Part shown: positions 17,532 through 26,372 of the stretch, in pieces
Layout: each line of letters begins with the position of its first letter
Position numbering within the stretch: the first letter of the stretch is position 1
DNA from: JBCBDX01 sp039815825
GTDB lineage: Bacteria > Pseudomonadota > Alphaproteobacteria > Rhizobiales > Rhizobiaceae
Reading direction: 5' to 3'
NCBI GenBank assembly: GCA_039815825.1
Contig: JBCBYO010000001.1
Location: 139,715-203,714 of the forward strand
DNA: 64,000 nucleotides
Position numbers and translations under genes: made by a program
Notes under the pieces: model-generated
Database searches by the model: none
Told to the model about the DNA's origin: nothing
What the model saw: the letters and a program-made list of their open reading frames with translations, nothing else

Positions 17532-18614
17532 ATGGCTGAAGTGGAACTGAATGCGCTCAAAAAGTCGTTTGGACAAATTGATGTAATTCACGGTGTCGAT
17601 TTGAAGATCGACAAGGGTGAGTTTGCCGTTTTCGTCGGCCCTTCCGGCTGCGGAAAGTCAACGCTTTTGCGGCTGGTCGCCGGGCTGGAAGACGCAAGCT
17701 CAGGTACGATCCAAATCGCCAATCGCGATGTTACAGAAGTGGAGCCGGCGGAGCGCGGTGTCGCTATGGTGTTCCAGTCCTATGCCCTTTATCCGCATAT
17801 GACCGTTGAAGAAAATATGGGGTTTGGGCTCCGTATGACTGGCGCTGAAAAAGGCATGATCGATGAACGCGTTAGCAAGGCGGCGGAAATTCTGCACCTT
17901 GATCAACTGCTTCAACGCAAGCCTAAAGCCCTTTCCGGCGGTCAACGTCAACGTGTTGCGATTGGCCGTGCGATTGTTCGTGAGCCCGATGTTTTTCTGT
18001 TCGACGAACCGTTATCAAACCTTGACGCTGAACTTCGCGTTCAGATGCGCCTGGAAATTGCAAAACTGCATAACGACCTTGGCGCGACAATGATTTATGT
18101 CACCCACGATCAGGTCGAGGCTATGACGTTGGCCGACAAGATTGTGGTTCTAAGAGCTGGAAAAATTGAACAGGTTGGCGCTCCGCTTGAGCTCTATAAT
18201 AATCCTGACAATCAATTCGTGGCGGGGTTCATCGGCTCTCCGAAGATGAACTTCCTGAACGGCGAGGTTACGTCCTACGCGAAAGGTAAGGCAAAAGTAA
18301 CGCTAATCGATTTTGACGGCGCAACGGCACAAGTTCCATGCGCGACCAAGCTGGCAAAAGGCGACAAGGTTGTGCTCGGTATTCGACCCGAACACTTTTC
18401 TCCGACGGGCGCTGCGAAGATGGATGTGCTTGTTGATGTCATCGAGGATCTTGGCGGCGTTGCATATGGTTATCATGGCGCTGATAGTGAAGCGCCGCTC
18501 ACCATCGCGCTACCTGAAGGTCATGGGCTAAAATTCAACACAGCATATAAAGCGGCTTTTGATCCGGAACGGGCCTTCCTTTTTGATCCGCAATCAAATC
18601 TGCGGATCCGCTAA
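17532..18614 (+). CDS. Sugar ABC transporter ATP-binding protein (MalK/UgpC/MsmK type)
   Basis: 360 residues. Walker A GPSGCGKST (near 37-45), Q-loop in VFQSYALYPHM, signature LSGGQRQRVAIGRA, Walker B FLFDEPLSNLDA and the switch His in THDQVEAM are all present, followed by a C-terminal OB-type regulatory domain (about 240-360) with GIRPEHF. It energises a CUT1 sugar transporter; the minus-strand operon next door has a binding protein and two permeases but no ATPase, so this is its natural partner. GAGAGGA precedes the ATG. Its stop lies 7 bp from the convergent ptsN stop. Confidence 0.93.
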   Translation: MAEVELNALKKSFGQIDVIHGVDLKIDKGEFAVFVGPSGCGKSTLLRLVAGLEDASSGTIQIANRDVTEVEPAERGVAMVFQSYALYPHMTVEENMGFGLRMTGAEKGMIDERVSKAAEILHLDQLLQRKPKALSGGQRQRVAIGRAIVREPDVFLFDEPLSNLDAELRVQMRLEIAKLHNDLGATMIYVTHDQVEAMTLADKIVVLRAGKIEQVGAPLELYNNPDNQFVAGFIGSPKMNFLNGEVTSYAKGKAKVTLIDFDGATAQVPCATKLAKGDKVVLGIRPEHFSPTGAAKMDVLVDVIEDLGGVAYGYHGADSEAPLTIALPEGHGLKFNTAYKAAFDPERAFLFDPQSNLRIR

Positions 18615-18621
18615 CAGCTGA

Positions 18622-19086
18622 TCAAGCGGCGTTAGATGCAGGTGCCTCTGTGACCAGATCATAAATGGCCGAAGCGTCAGAAGAGGCACGAATTTGGGCG
18701 ACCCTGTTCGGATCGCGCAAGACGCGGGCGATACGTGACAGAGCTTTAAGATGGTCTGCGCCGGCATCCTCTGGTGCCAGCAGCAAAAATACGAGATCTA
18801 CCGGCGCGTCGTCTAGCGCGTCAAATTCTATCGGTTGGCGCAATTTCGCCAGGTAACCAACAATCCGATCCAATGACTGAAACTTGCCGTGCGGGATCGC
18901 AACACCGCCGCCGACACCGGTGGATCCCAACTTCTCGCGCTGGAAAACAGTATTGAAGACATCACGTTGGTCCAAAAGTTTCGTACCGCCTACACGGTCT
19001 GCCAAGGCCTGAAGCAGCTGTTTTTTGGAGGCCACCTCCAAATCTACAAGAACGCTTTGCCGGTCGAGAAATGTCGCCAGGTCCAT
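18622..19086 (-). CDS. ptsN: PTS IIA-like nitrogen-regulatory protein PtsN
   Basis: 154 residues from the ATG at 19086, the exact usual length; a TTG at 19113 is less likely. The phosphorylatable His is in GVAIPHGKF, the EIIA-Ntr active-site motif. PtsN is the terminal acceptor of the nitrogen phosphotransfer chain and affects potassium uptake, sigma-54-linked functions and metabolism by protein contacts in the cytoplasm. It follows hpf and rpoN on the same strand, the classical rpoN-hpf-ptsN order. Confidence 0.94.
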   Translation of the reverse strand: MDLATFLDRQSVLVDLEVASKKQLLQALADRVGGTKLLDQRDVFNTVFQREKLGSTGVGGGVAIPHGKFQSLDRIVGYLAKLRQPIEFDALDDAPVDLVFLLLAPEDAGADHLKALSRIARVLRDPNRVAQIRASSDASAIYDLVTEAPASNAA

Positions 19087-19139
19087 AGAGTTTCCACTAA
19101 GATTTTGCGTCAATTATAATCTTTGGCAGTTGCCGAATA

Positions 19140-19727
19140 TTACTCCAACGAAGCAGGGTCGATCCAGCCGACATTCCCATCGGCTCTGCGATAAACGAGA
19201 TTAACCGCCCCGCTCGCTGCGTTGCGGAACACATATACCGGGTTGTCTTGCAGGTCTAGCTGCAAAACTGCCGACGCCACGGGGACTGTGGTCAAGTTCA
19301 TCCGTGTTTCCGCAACCACAACGGGTGCGTAATCTTCAAGCTCGGGCAGATCATCGTCTTCTTGGGCTTCGTCGGGAACCGCCTCAAGTATTTTGTACGC
19401 ATATTGTTCAACCCTTGCAGCCGCTTCATCGGTGTGATGGTTTTTGAGCCGGCGTTTGTAACGCCGCAATCGCTTTTCGATGCGTTCGGCAGCAGCTTCA
19501 AAACTTGCCTGAGGGTCATGCGCTTCCCCAGTGGCTTGGAGCGTAACACCACTATCGAGATGTATGGCACAATCGGTGGTGAATCCGGCTTTAGATTTTT
19601 CAACGGTTACGTGTCCATTCGCGCCGCCTTGAAAGTATTTTCCCAGCGCTTCTTCCACACGGTCCTCGATGCGTCCACGAAATGCATCACCAATTTCCAT
19701 GTGTTTTCCCGATACACGTAACGTCAT
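19140..19727 (-). CDS. hpf: Ribosome hibernation promoting factor, long form
   Basis: 195 residues from the ATG at 19727 (GAGGAG 5 nt upstream). The N-terminal part (1-100) is the ribosome-binding HPF/YfiA domain, with conserved MTLRVSGKH and the basic RRLKNHH region. The C-terminal part (about 135-195) is the long-form dimerisation domain ending in YRRADGNVGWIDP. Long HPF promotes 100S ribosome dimers in stationary phase. It is 110 bp downstream of rpoN, which may leave room for its own promoter. Confidence 0.94.
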   Translation of the reverse strand: MTLRVSGKHMEIGDAFRGRIEDRVEEALGKYFQGGANGHVTVEKSKAGFTTDCAIHLDSGVTLQATGEAHDPQASFEAAAERIEKRLRRYKRRLKNHHTDEAAARVEQYAYKILEAVPDEAQEDDDLPELEDYAPVVVAETRMNLTTVPVASAVLQLDLQDNPVYVFRNAASGAVNLVYRRADGNVGWIDPASLE

Positions 19728-19837
19728 ATCAACTCCTCGCACTGATTTCCGATCGTCCACCCTAAGGGCGGGATAAAAGTCTGCGCCAATTGGCGACTGA
19801 TGAAAAGCCATAACGGACGCAACACGGTTTTTTCGTG

Positions 19838-21364
19838 TCAGACATTGACAAGGCGCGCGCGCGCCAAGGCTCGTTTTTCGCGGCGCCTTTGCACCGATGA
19901 TGGGATGTGTAGCAAATCGCGATATTTAGCGACCGTACGGCGCGCAATATCCATGCCTTCGGCTTTAAGCGTATCGGCAATCGCATCATCGGACAAAATG
20001 TCTTCGGCTGTTTCCGCATCCACCAATTGACGGATTCGCTGGCGAACGGTTTCTGACGAATGATCATCGCCATCAGCATTAGATGAGCTGATGGAAGCGG
20101 TGAAGAAATACCGAAATTCAAAAAGACCGCGCGGTGTTAGAATATATTTGTTGGTGACCACACGGCTTACGGTCGACTCATGCATGTCAATTGCGTCGGC
20201 AATCGTCCGCATGGTCATTGGCCTCAAACCCTTAACACCACCAGTCAAGAAGCCATCTTGGCGTTTCACAATCTCAATGGCGACTTTTAAGATTGTGGAT
20301 GCACGTTGGTCCAGACTGCGCTCCAACCAAGTCGCATCTGCAAAACACTGGGATACGAATTTTTTTTCATCCTCGGTTCGTGCATCGCGCGACAGCACTG
20401 TGTGATACTCGCGATCGACCAAGACGCGTGGCAAAGCGTTGGGATTTAGTTCGACGCGCCACCCGCCATCGTCAGCGATACTGACCGTTACATCATGCAC
20501 CACAGCGATAGTCGGCTCGTCCTCGAACGTGCGGCCTGGATAGGGCGACATGGTCTTTATTTCGTTGAGCACATCAAAAAGATCGGTTTCATCGAGCCCA
20601 GACAAGCGGCGTAAGGCCTTGAAATCACGGGCCGCCAAGAGCTCCAAATTCTCCAACACTATTGCCATGGCCGGGTCCAGCCGGTCCGCCCTAGCCGCCT
20701 GCAACGCCAAACACTCAGACAAATTGCGCGCAAAGAGGCCCGGCGGCTCAATTGATTGAAGTACCGTCAGCACTTTATCAATGTCAGGCACACTCGCACC
20801 AACGCGGTCCGCCAGCGTAGATGCTTCAAATTCGACATAGCCTCGATCATCGATCAAATCGGCAATCTCGGCAGCGATGAGCGCTTCTTCCGGCGGCAAG
20901 CCGAGTGAGGCGATCTGGTCGGCTACATGGTCGCGCAGTGTAACAGGTTTGGCGGCTATGTCCTCGATGGCAGCCAGCTCAGAATCGGAACCGCTCGCAA
21001 GAGAACCTTCTTTTCCAGTGGTTCTGCTCGCGCCGTTCGTCGCCCCGGCGCCGCCGTCTGCGCGGTCATCTGGATAGACGTTGTCCAACGGCGTTGCGCT
21101 GTTGGCGCCATCAAGCTGGCCGCTTGAGATCGTACCGGTCAGATCTTGCTCGCGCTGTTGCTCTTTCACCTCGGCAGCCGGTCCGCCGCGTTCGGCGTTT
21201 ATCGGCTCCTCCTGGCTGAGCAATGGATTGCGTTCAACCTCGCTTCCGATGAAGGATTGTAATTCAAGATGCGTCAACTGCAGCAGCCGGATAGACTGCA
21301 ACAATTGCGGCGTCATGGTCATCGTTTGTGATTGACGCAGATTGAGCCGGGCGCTTAACGCCAT
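19838..21364 (-). CDS. rpoN: RNA polymerase sigma-54 factor RpoN
   Basis: 508 residues from the ATG at 21364 (GGAGGG just upstream). Region I is glutamine/leucine-rich (SARLNLRQSQTMTMTPQLLQSIRLLQL), an acidic variable region II follows (about 50-125), and region III ends with the HTH and the RpoN box ARRTVAKYRD. This factor directs transcription from -24/-12 promoters and needs AAA+ activators; in this group it serves nitrogen and C4-dicarboxylate genes. It sits between lptB and hpf in the canonical order. Confidence 0.96.
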   Translation of the reverse strand: MALSARLNLRQSQTMTMTPQLLQSIRLLQLTHLELQSFIGSEVERNPLLSQEEPINAERGGPAAEVKEQQREQDLTGTISSGQLDGANSATPLDNVYPDDRADGGAGATNGASRTTGKEGSLASGSDSELAAIEDIAAKPVTLRDHVADQIASLGLPPEEALIAAEIADLIDDRGYVEFEASTLADRVGASVPDIDKVLTVLQSIEPPGLFARNLSECLALQAARADRLDPAMAIVLENLELLAARDFKALRRLSGLDETDLFDVLNEIKTMSPYPGRTFEDEPTIAVVHDVTVSIADDGGWRVELNPNALPRVLVDREYHTVLSRDARTEDEKKFVSQCFADATWLERSLDQRASTILKVAIEIVKRQDGFLTGGVKGLRPMTMRTIADAIDMHESTVSRVVTNKYILTPRGLFEFRYFFTASISSSNADGDDHSSETVRQRIRQLVDAETAEDILSDDAIADTLKAEGMDIARRTVAKYRDLLHIPSSVQRRREKRALARARLVNV

Positions 21365-21457
21365 ATGCCCTCCAAAAATACACATTCGGGCGAATTTGGC
21401 CCGATACTTGCAGGCCTTTTAGCTGGAAATGGTTTCCAATTCGAGTACCCAACTTGT

Positions 21458-22261
21458 CTAAAGCCGGAAATGGTCACCCAAATAGAAACGTCGGACCTCA
21501 GGATTGTTCACAATGTCTTCAGGTTTGCCGGTCGTCAGCACCTTTCCTGCATGAATAATATAGGCGCGATCGACCAAGCCAAGGGTTTCGCGAACATTGT
21601 GATCGGTGATTAATACGCCAATGCCGCGATCTTTTAGCTGGCGCACGAGGCCTTGAATGTCAGATACCGCAATGGGATCAACACCGGCAAATGGTTCATC
21701 GAGGAGCATGAAAGACGGATCGGCTGCCAACGCCCGCGCAATTTCGCAGCGACGACGCTCGCCGCCTGACAGGGCTATCGATGGCGACTTACGTAGGTGG
21801 GCTATCGAAAACTCGTCCAACAACGCGTCGAGCTTGTATTGACGCATTTTGCGATCTTTTTCGACAACCTCGAGAACGGCGAGAATGTTTTTTTCGACGC
21901 TCAGCCCGCGGAAAATTGATGCTTCTTGGGGCAAATATCCAATCCCAAGGCGCGCCCGCTGGTACATGGGCATATTGGTGACATCACGGCCATCGATAAG
22001 TATTTGCCCCTGATCAACGGGGACAAGCCCCGTCACCATATAAAAGCTCGTTGTTTTTCCCGCACCGTTTGGACCCAGCAGTCCGACAATTCGCCCGGCA
22101 CGAACGGCCATACTCGCGCCATCAACAACACGGCGTCCGCGATAGCTTTTGGTCAAACCACGCGCGATAAGTGTCCCTGACAGGTCACGACCTGCCAATG
22201 GATCATCATCAGCGTGAACTTGATTTTCTGATCGCAACCTATCGCGAAGTCGTTGCAGCAT
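21458..22261 (-). CDS. lptB: LPS export ABC transporter ATP-binding protein LptB
   Basis: 267 residues from the ATG at 22261. Walker A GPNGAGKTT, the LptB-type LPQEASIFRGLSVEKNI, signature LSGGERRRCEIARAL and Walker B FMLLDEPFAGVDP are clear. The N-terminal extension of about 25 residues before the ATPase domain is common in rhizobia. LptB drives extraction of lipopolysaccharide from the inner membrane together with LptFG, which are not in the window. The gene begins a few bases after lptA with a weak ribosome-binding site, so translation is probably coupled. Confidence 0.95.
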   Translation of the reverse strand: MLQRLRDRLRSENQVHADDDPLAGRDLSGTLIARGLTKSYRGRRVVDGASMAVRAGRIVGLLGPNGAGKTTSFYMVTGLVPVDQGQILIDGRDVTNMPMYQRARLGIGYLPQEASIFRGLSVEKNILAVLEVVEKDRKMRQYKLDALLDEFSIAHLRKSPSIALSGGERRRCEIARALAADPSFMLLDEPFAGVDPIAVSDIQGLVRQLKDRGIGVLITDHNVRETLGLVDRAYIIHAGKVLTTGKPEDIVNNPEVRRFYLGDHFRL

Positions 22262-22267
22262 TTTCAA

Positions 22268-22804
22268 TCATTCTGTTCCTTGGCGCGGCTGAATGAGCAC
22301 CGTAGGTCGAGTGCTCTGATTGCCGCAACCTTCCAGCCGTGAACGGCTGTCCTTCATGGTAACGACCAGTTTGCAGCCGGTCGCCAGATTACCATTGTCT
22401 GAAAGCGTAACGCGTTTGCCCGTCAGGGTGAAAACTTCGCTCGCCATATCAAATGTACCGGTATCACCGGTCGCGATCTGATCACCACGTTGGATGTTAA
22501 CCCCGCCTGAGGCCACCAACCGATCAATGGCCGATGCGCCGGGCACGGCAGACTCTGATGCCGCGCTTGAGACATAGTGGATGACCAGTTTGCCGGCACG
22601 GACAATGGTCTCTCCCTGCACGATTTTCACATTGCCATCAAATACAGCGCGGCCTTGGTCTTCCAACACTTCCAGTCGATCACCATCGATTTGTACCGGT
22701 TCGCTACCAGACAGGGAAAAACCCGTTCCGTCCTGTGCATGGACGCCCACGGCCGCCCAAGCGATCACAAGCAATGATATCAAAAATTGCTGCATTAACT
22801 TCAT
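22268..22804 (-). CDS. lptA: LPS transport periplasmic protein LptA
   Basis: 178 residues with an N-terminal signal peptide (LLVIAWAAVGVHAQ, cleavage near residue 24) and the OstA-type repeat region (VQIDGDRLEVLEDQGRAVFDGNVKI...GETIVRAGKLVIHY). LptA forms the periplasmic bridge that carries LPS to the outer membrane. Its ATG overlaps the lptC stop by 4 bp (22801-22804). Order lptC-lptA-lptB as in most proteobacteria. Confidence 0.92.
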   Translation of the reverse strand: MKLMQQFLISLLVIAWAAVGVHAQDGTGFSLSGSEPVQIDGDRLEVLEDQGRAVFDGNVKIVQGETIVRAGKLVIHYVSSAASESAVPGASAIDRLVASGGVNIQRGDQIATGDTGTFDMASEVFTLTGKRVTLSDNGNLATGCKLVVTMKDSRSRLEGCGNQSTRPTVLIQPRQGTE

Positions 22805-23490
22805 CTCGTCGCTCCTGAAGAGCCCGTGTTTTGCTCTGGGTTTATAGTCACTTTTACGCCATCCCCAAAAACCAGACGTTTGCCATTGTCCGTAAATGCG
22901 GCGGAGCCAGCGACAATTTCTTGTCCATTATGCAAAACCCTTACCGGCTCATCAGATGTCATGCTGCCGTCTCCAATGGCAATATCCGCGCTTTCAAAAT
23001 AAGCAGAAATACCATCCGAGCGCCTGAAAACGGAGCTTTCGGTCAATTTAAGGCGATTGGCTTCGCGCTCAAACGTCCCTGCTTGTGCTTCCAACGTTCC
23101 AGTCAAATCGCCGTCCATCATCACCTCAGCGCTGATTTTCTCCAACTCGATCAAATCCGCTGTGGGGCCCGCTTGCACAGCTTTTTCAGCCTGTACCACA
23201 TAGGGCATATTCCCATCACCTACCCCTTCCAAGCGTGGATTTGACATGACCAAGTTGCCGTTATCGATGGTCAATTGGTCCAACTGGACACCTGAAATAA
23301 CAGCGACAGCGCCTGGTCGCAGGAAAATGATGGCCAGCGCGAGGGCCAAAGTCAGAAACAGGACAAGTGCCGGGATCAAAAGCCGAAGCCTGGCGATTAG
23401 CGCCGAATGGCGTATCGCAACAGCATAAGCGGCATTGCGCTTATGCTGGAGGGCTAGATTTTCAGAACGAGTGCTCAATTCCGTAGGCAT
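22801..23490 (-). CDS. lptC: LPS export protein LptC
   Basis: 229 residues. One transmembrane anchor lies at about residues 34-57 (LLIPALVLFLTLALALAIIF) and the rest is a periplasmic beta-jellyroll (OstA-like) domain, consistent with LptC/YrbK. It connects the LptBFG complex to LptA. It is the first gene of lptC-lptA-lptB and lies divergent from sppA across a 117-bp gap; it does not share a strand with any gene upstream in the window, so its promoter should be in that gap. Confidence 0.88.
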   Translation of the reverse strand: MPTELSTRSENLALQHKRNAAYAVAIRHSALIARLRLLIPALVLFLTLALALAIIFLRPGAVAVISGVQLDQLTIDNGNLVMSNPRLEGVGDGNMPYVVQAEKAVQAGPTADLIELEKISAEVMMDGDLTGTLEAQAGTFEREANRLKLTESSVFRRSDGISAYFESADIAIGDGSMTSDEPVRVLHNGQEIVAGSAAFTDNGKRLVFGDGVKVTINPEQNTGSSGATR

Positions 23491-23507
23491 TGACGAACCG
23501 GTTTACG

Positions 23508-23536
23508 TTGACTTGCGTTTATATCGCGCAATTTTA
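23508..23536 (+). promoter_or_regulatory. Possible promoter of sppA
   Basis: TTGACT (23508-23513), 17-bp spacer and ATTTTA (23531-23536) lie in the divergent lptC/sppA gap, about 70 bp before the sppA ATG. The -35 is strong, the -10 only fair. Confidence 0.3.
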
Positions 23537-23607
23537 CTCAAACGCCTTAATTGTGGTGATTTTTTTTCGCAACGAAGCCAAAACTTTTTTTGATTGGAGC
23601 GCACGTA

Positions 23608-24561
23608 ATGGACAGTTTGCGTATTGACGACTTGATTGATCGACAACGCTTAAGACGCAAATTGGGCATTTGGCGGTTGGCGACATTAATTGGAGCCATA
23701 GCCATAGTCGTGCTGCTCACATTACTCGCGCTTGGCCCCGGTTACTTTAGTCAAACATCGCGCAATCATATCGCACATATCAAAATTGAAAGTGCCATCA
23801 CAGCCGACACTGACCTTTTGCGGCGTTTGGAGAGAGTAAAATCGTCATCAAATGTCAGAGGCGTCATCATCACCGTGGACTCCCCGGGCGGAACCACATC
23901 GGGTGGCGAAGCGATTTACGAGGCTATTCGCAGAATTGCAGATGAAAAGCCCACGGTTGCGCAAGTCGATGGACTTGCCGCGTCTGCCGGCTACATGGTT
24001 TCGATTGGTTCCGACCACGTTGTCGCCCGTAAAACCTCGATCGTTGGCTCAATCGGCGTCATTTTCCAATATCCGAATGTAGAGGGGCTTCTAGACAGTT
24101 GGGGCATCGATATGCGCGCCATCAAGTCAACGCCTTTGAAAGCCGAACCGAATTTTTACGGCAATCCACCACCTGGAGCAGAACAGGTCATCCGCGAGAT
24201 GATCTTGGACACGTTTGATTGGTTTAAAGCCATAGTCGCTGAGCGGCGTGGGTTTGATGAGGCAACAATAACCAAGTTAGCGGACGGATCTGTGTTCACG
24301 GGTCGGCAGGCGCTTGAATTGGGGCTGGTCGATGACTTGGGTGGTATGGAGGTCGCTCGAAGTTGGCTGACTGAACAGGGCGTCGATGAAGATCTGGATA
24401 TCATTGTGTACCGGCGCGAAAACCGTAACTCGGGTAATTTCTTGCTACGATCGGCGCTCGAAATGTTTGGAATCGATGCCGGGTTGGAGGTTGCAACACG
24501 TTTTCAGGAGCGCGTATTCCTTGACGGCCTTTTGTCCATTTGGCACGTTGGGGCCGATTAG
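23608..24561 (+). CDS. sppA: Signal peptide peptidase SppA, short form
   Basis: 317 residues from the ATG at 23608 (TGGAG upstream). A membrane anchor spans about residues 22-44, and a single S49 peptidase domain follows in the periplasm. The predicted nucleophile is S126 in LAASAGYM, with K178 as the likely general base, matching the Ser-Lys spacing of the short bacterial SppA. The DSPGG motif (91-95) is the oxyanion-loop signature. It degrades signal peptides left in the membrane. It is 12 bp before ihfB. Confidence 0.92.
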   Translation: MDSLRIDDLIDRQRLRRKLGIWRLATLIGAIAIVVLLTLLALGPGYFSQTSRNHIAHIKIESAITADTDLLRRLERVKSSSNVRGVIITVDSPGGTTSGGEAIYEAIRRIADEKPTVAQVDGLAASAGYMVSIGSDHVVARKTSIVGSIGVIFQYPNVEGLLDSWGIDMRAIKSTPLKAEPNFYGNPPPGAEQVIREMILDTFDWFKAIVAERRGFDEATITKLADGSVFTGRQALELGLVDDLGGMEVARSWLTEQGVDEDLDIIVYRRENRNSGNFLLRSALEMFGIDAGLEVATRFQERVFLDGLLSIWHVGAD

Positions 24562-24573
24562 TGGGGCTTCCTG

Positions 24574-24858
24574 ATGATTAAATCCGAACTTGTTCAAATT
24601 GTCGCCAATCGTAACCCGCATCTGTACCAACGTGATGTGGAAAATATCGTCAATTCGGTGCTTGAAGAGATCACGAAAGCGATGTCGGATGGGAAACGCG
24701 TTGAATTGAGAGGTTTTGGCGCTTTTTCGATCAAAGAACGGCCCGCGCGTGAGGGTAGAAACCCGCGAACTGGCGAAAAAGTTGCTGTAGACGAGAAATG
24801 GGTTCCATTTTTCAAGACCGGCAAAGAACTGCGTGACCGTTTAAACGCGGACAGTTAG
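24574..24858 (+). CDS. ihfB: Integration host factor beta subunit
   Basis: 94 residues. The DNA-bending arm is seen in RPAREGRNPRTGEKVAV and the conserved GFGAFSI precedes it; overall it matches IhfB better than HU or IhfA (MIKSELVQIVA start). IHF binds and bends DNA at specific sites in recombination and sigma-54 promoter activation, which fits the presence of rpoN nearby. It is followed 8 bp later by the LapA-like gene, as in many alphaproteobacteria. Confidence 0.94.
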   Translation: MIKSELVQIVANRNPHLYQRDVENIVNSVLEEITKAMSDGKRVELRGFGAFSIKERPAREGRNPRTGEKVAVDEKWVPFFKTGKELRDRLNADS

Positions 24859-24866
24859 GTGAAAAC

Positions 24867-25211
24867 ATGCTTCGGCGCATCGTCCTTGTATTCTTCACAA
24901 TACCAGTCGCGGTTGTTTTGATCGCCCTTGCTGTTGCCAATCGCGCCAGCGTTCCCATCAGCCTAGACATCATCAATCCAGGCAATCCGGCAATGACATG
25001 GTCGGCGCCGATGTTTGTTTGGTTATTTTCTGCGATGGCGATCGGCGTGGTTCTTGGCGGCATTGCAACGTGGTTTACGCAAGGCAAGCACCGCAAGCTT
25101 GAGAGACAGTTCAAGCGTCAAGCCGACGAGCTTCGTTTTGAAGTTGAAGATGCCAAGCGCAAAGCGGAGAACGATGGCGCGCCCGGTTCGTCGCTGGTCA
25201 TGACCAATTGA
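24867..25211 (+). CDS. LapA-domain (DUF1049) inner-membrane protein
   Basis: 114 residues with two membrane segments (about 5-24 and 46-69), then a charged, probably coiled cytoplasmic tail (KLERQFKRQADELRFEVEDAKRKAE). This is the lipopolysaccharide-assembly LapA-domain architecture, and ihfB-lapA adjacency is common in proteobacteria. In E. coli LapA works with LapB in controlling LPS synthesis; a LapB homologue is not in the window, so the role is assigned by family only. Confidence 0.8.
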   Translation: MLRRIVLVFFTIPVAVVLIALAVANRASVPISLDIINPGNPAMTWSAPMFVWLFSAMAIGVVLGGIATWFTQGKHRKLERQFKRQADELRFEVEDAKRKAENDGAPGSSLVMTN

Positions 25212-25292
25212 TCAGTTTCATCGCCAATAGCGCTTAGAAACGAGCCAAAAACGTATCTTGGCAGGCCGCTTTGCATCGTCCATACGACGCCC

Positions 25293-26372
25293 ATGGTAAA
25301 ATCAGCACGATCTGGCGGCTCGGCTGCACGTTCCAATCGCAAAAGGGCTGAAGGTAGCGGAAAAGCACCGTTCCGGCCAAAGCCCAAGCACGCCAAGCCG
25401 TCGCCAACCGCCGGAACCAACAACGGCACCTCTCGCCCGCTCCTTGCTAAACAAAAGGGCGAACGGCCGGCTGCACAGGTCCCTGTCATATTGGAAACAC
25501 CAAATAGCAGTGATTTCGCGCTCATTGATACCGGGCATGGCAAAAAGCTGGAACGATACGGGCAAGTCACCGTTGTTCGACCCGAGGGCCAGGCCATTTG
25601 GCCCCCTATTTTGCCGCGCGAAAAGTGGGATGCAGCGGACGCAATTTTTACCGGTGACGTGGATGAAGAAGGTGCTGGTCGCTGGCGTACACGCGACGCC
25701 GCGGCAGGAGAAACCTGGTCAACAGCTGTCGACGGCATTGATTATCTGGGCCGTTTTACCGCCTTTCGGCACGTGGGCGTTTTCGCCGAGCAGGCAGCCC
25801 ATTGGCGGGATATGGCGACGCGTATCCAAAAGGCCGGTCACCCTGATCAGGTGCGTGTTCTCAACCTTTTTGGCTATACGGGGATCGCGTCGCTATACGC
25901 AGCGGCGCATGGCGCCCAAGTGACCCATGTAGATGCCTCGAAAAAAGCCATCGGCTGGGCGCGCGAAAACCAGCAGCACGCCGGACTTGATGACAAACCA
26001 ATTCGTTGGATCTGTGAAGATGCGATGAAGTTCGTTGAGCGCGAAGCCCGCCGCGGCAACAGCTATGATATCATCCTTCTGGACCCACCGGTTTACGGGC
26101 GCGGGCCAAATGGCGAGGTTTGGCAGCTATTTGATGATCTGCCGGCCATGATGGCGGCGTGCCGCGCCATCCTGAGCCGCGAGGCACTGATGATGACGTT
26201 GACGGCCTATGCCATTCGCAGCTCGTTGTTTGCGATCCACGAAATCATGATGGAAACGATGACTGGTTTCGATCCGATTGGCACCGTCACCTCTGGCGAA
26301 CTGGTCCTTCAAGATGAAAGCGCGGGGCGCAAACTTTCCAGCTCCATGTATAGCCGGTGGACGCGCGCATGA
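25293..26372 (+). CDS. Class I SAM-dependent RNA methyltransferase (RlmI/COG1092-like)
   Basis: 359 residues. The first 60 or so are basic, low in complexity and probably disordered. The catalytic domain carries motif I in NLFGYTGIASLYAAAHGA, the acidic DAS that ends the second strand, and the motif IV block LDPPVYGRG typical of RNA m5C/23S methyltransferases. The target is probably rRNA, but I cannot name the base. Its stop overlaps the next methyltransferase start (ATGA, 26369-26372), so the pair is coupled. Confidence 0.82.
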   Translation: MVKSARSGGSAARSNRKRAEGSGKAPFRPKPKHAKPSPTAGTNNGTSRPLLAKQKGERPAAQVPVILETPNSSDFALIDTGHGKKLERYGQVTVVRPEGQAIWPPILPREKWDAADAIFTGDVDEEGAGRWRTRDAAAGETWSTAVDGIDYLGRFTAFRHVGVFAEQAAHWRDMATRIQKAGHPDQVRVLNLFGYTGIASLYAAAHGAQVTHVDASKKAIGWARENQQHAGLDDKPIRWICEDAMKFVEREARRGNSYDIILLDPPVYGRGPNGEVWQLFDDLPAMMAACRAILSREALMMTLTAYAIRSSLFAIHEIMMETMTGFDPIGTVTSGELVLQDESAGRKLSSSMYSRWTRA

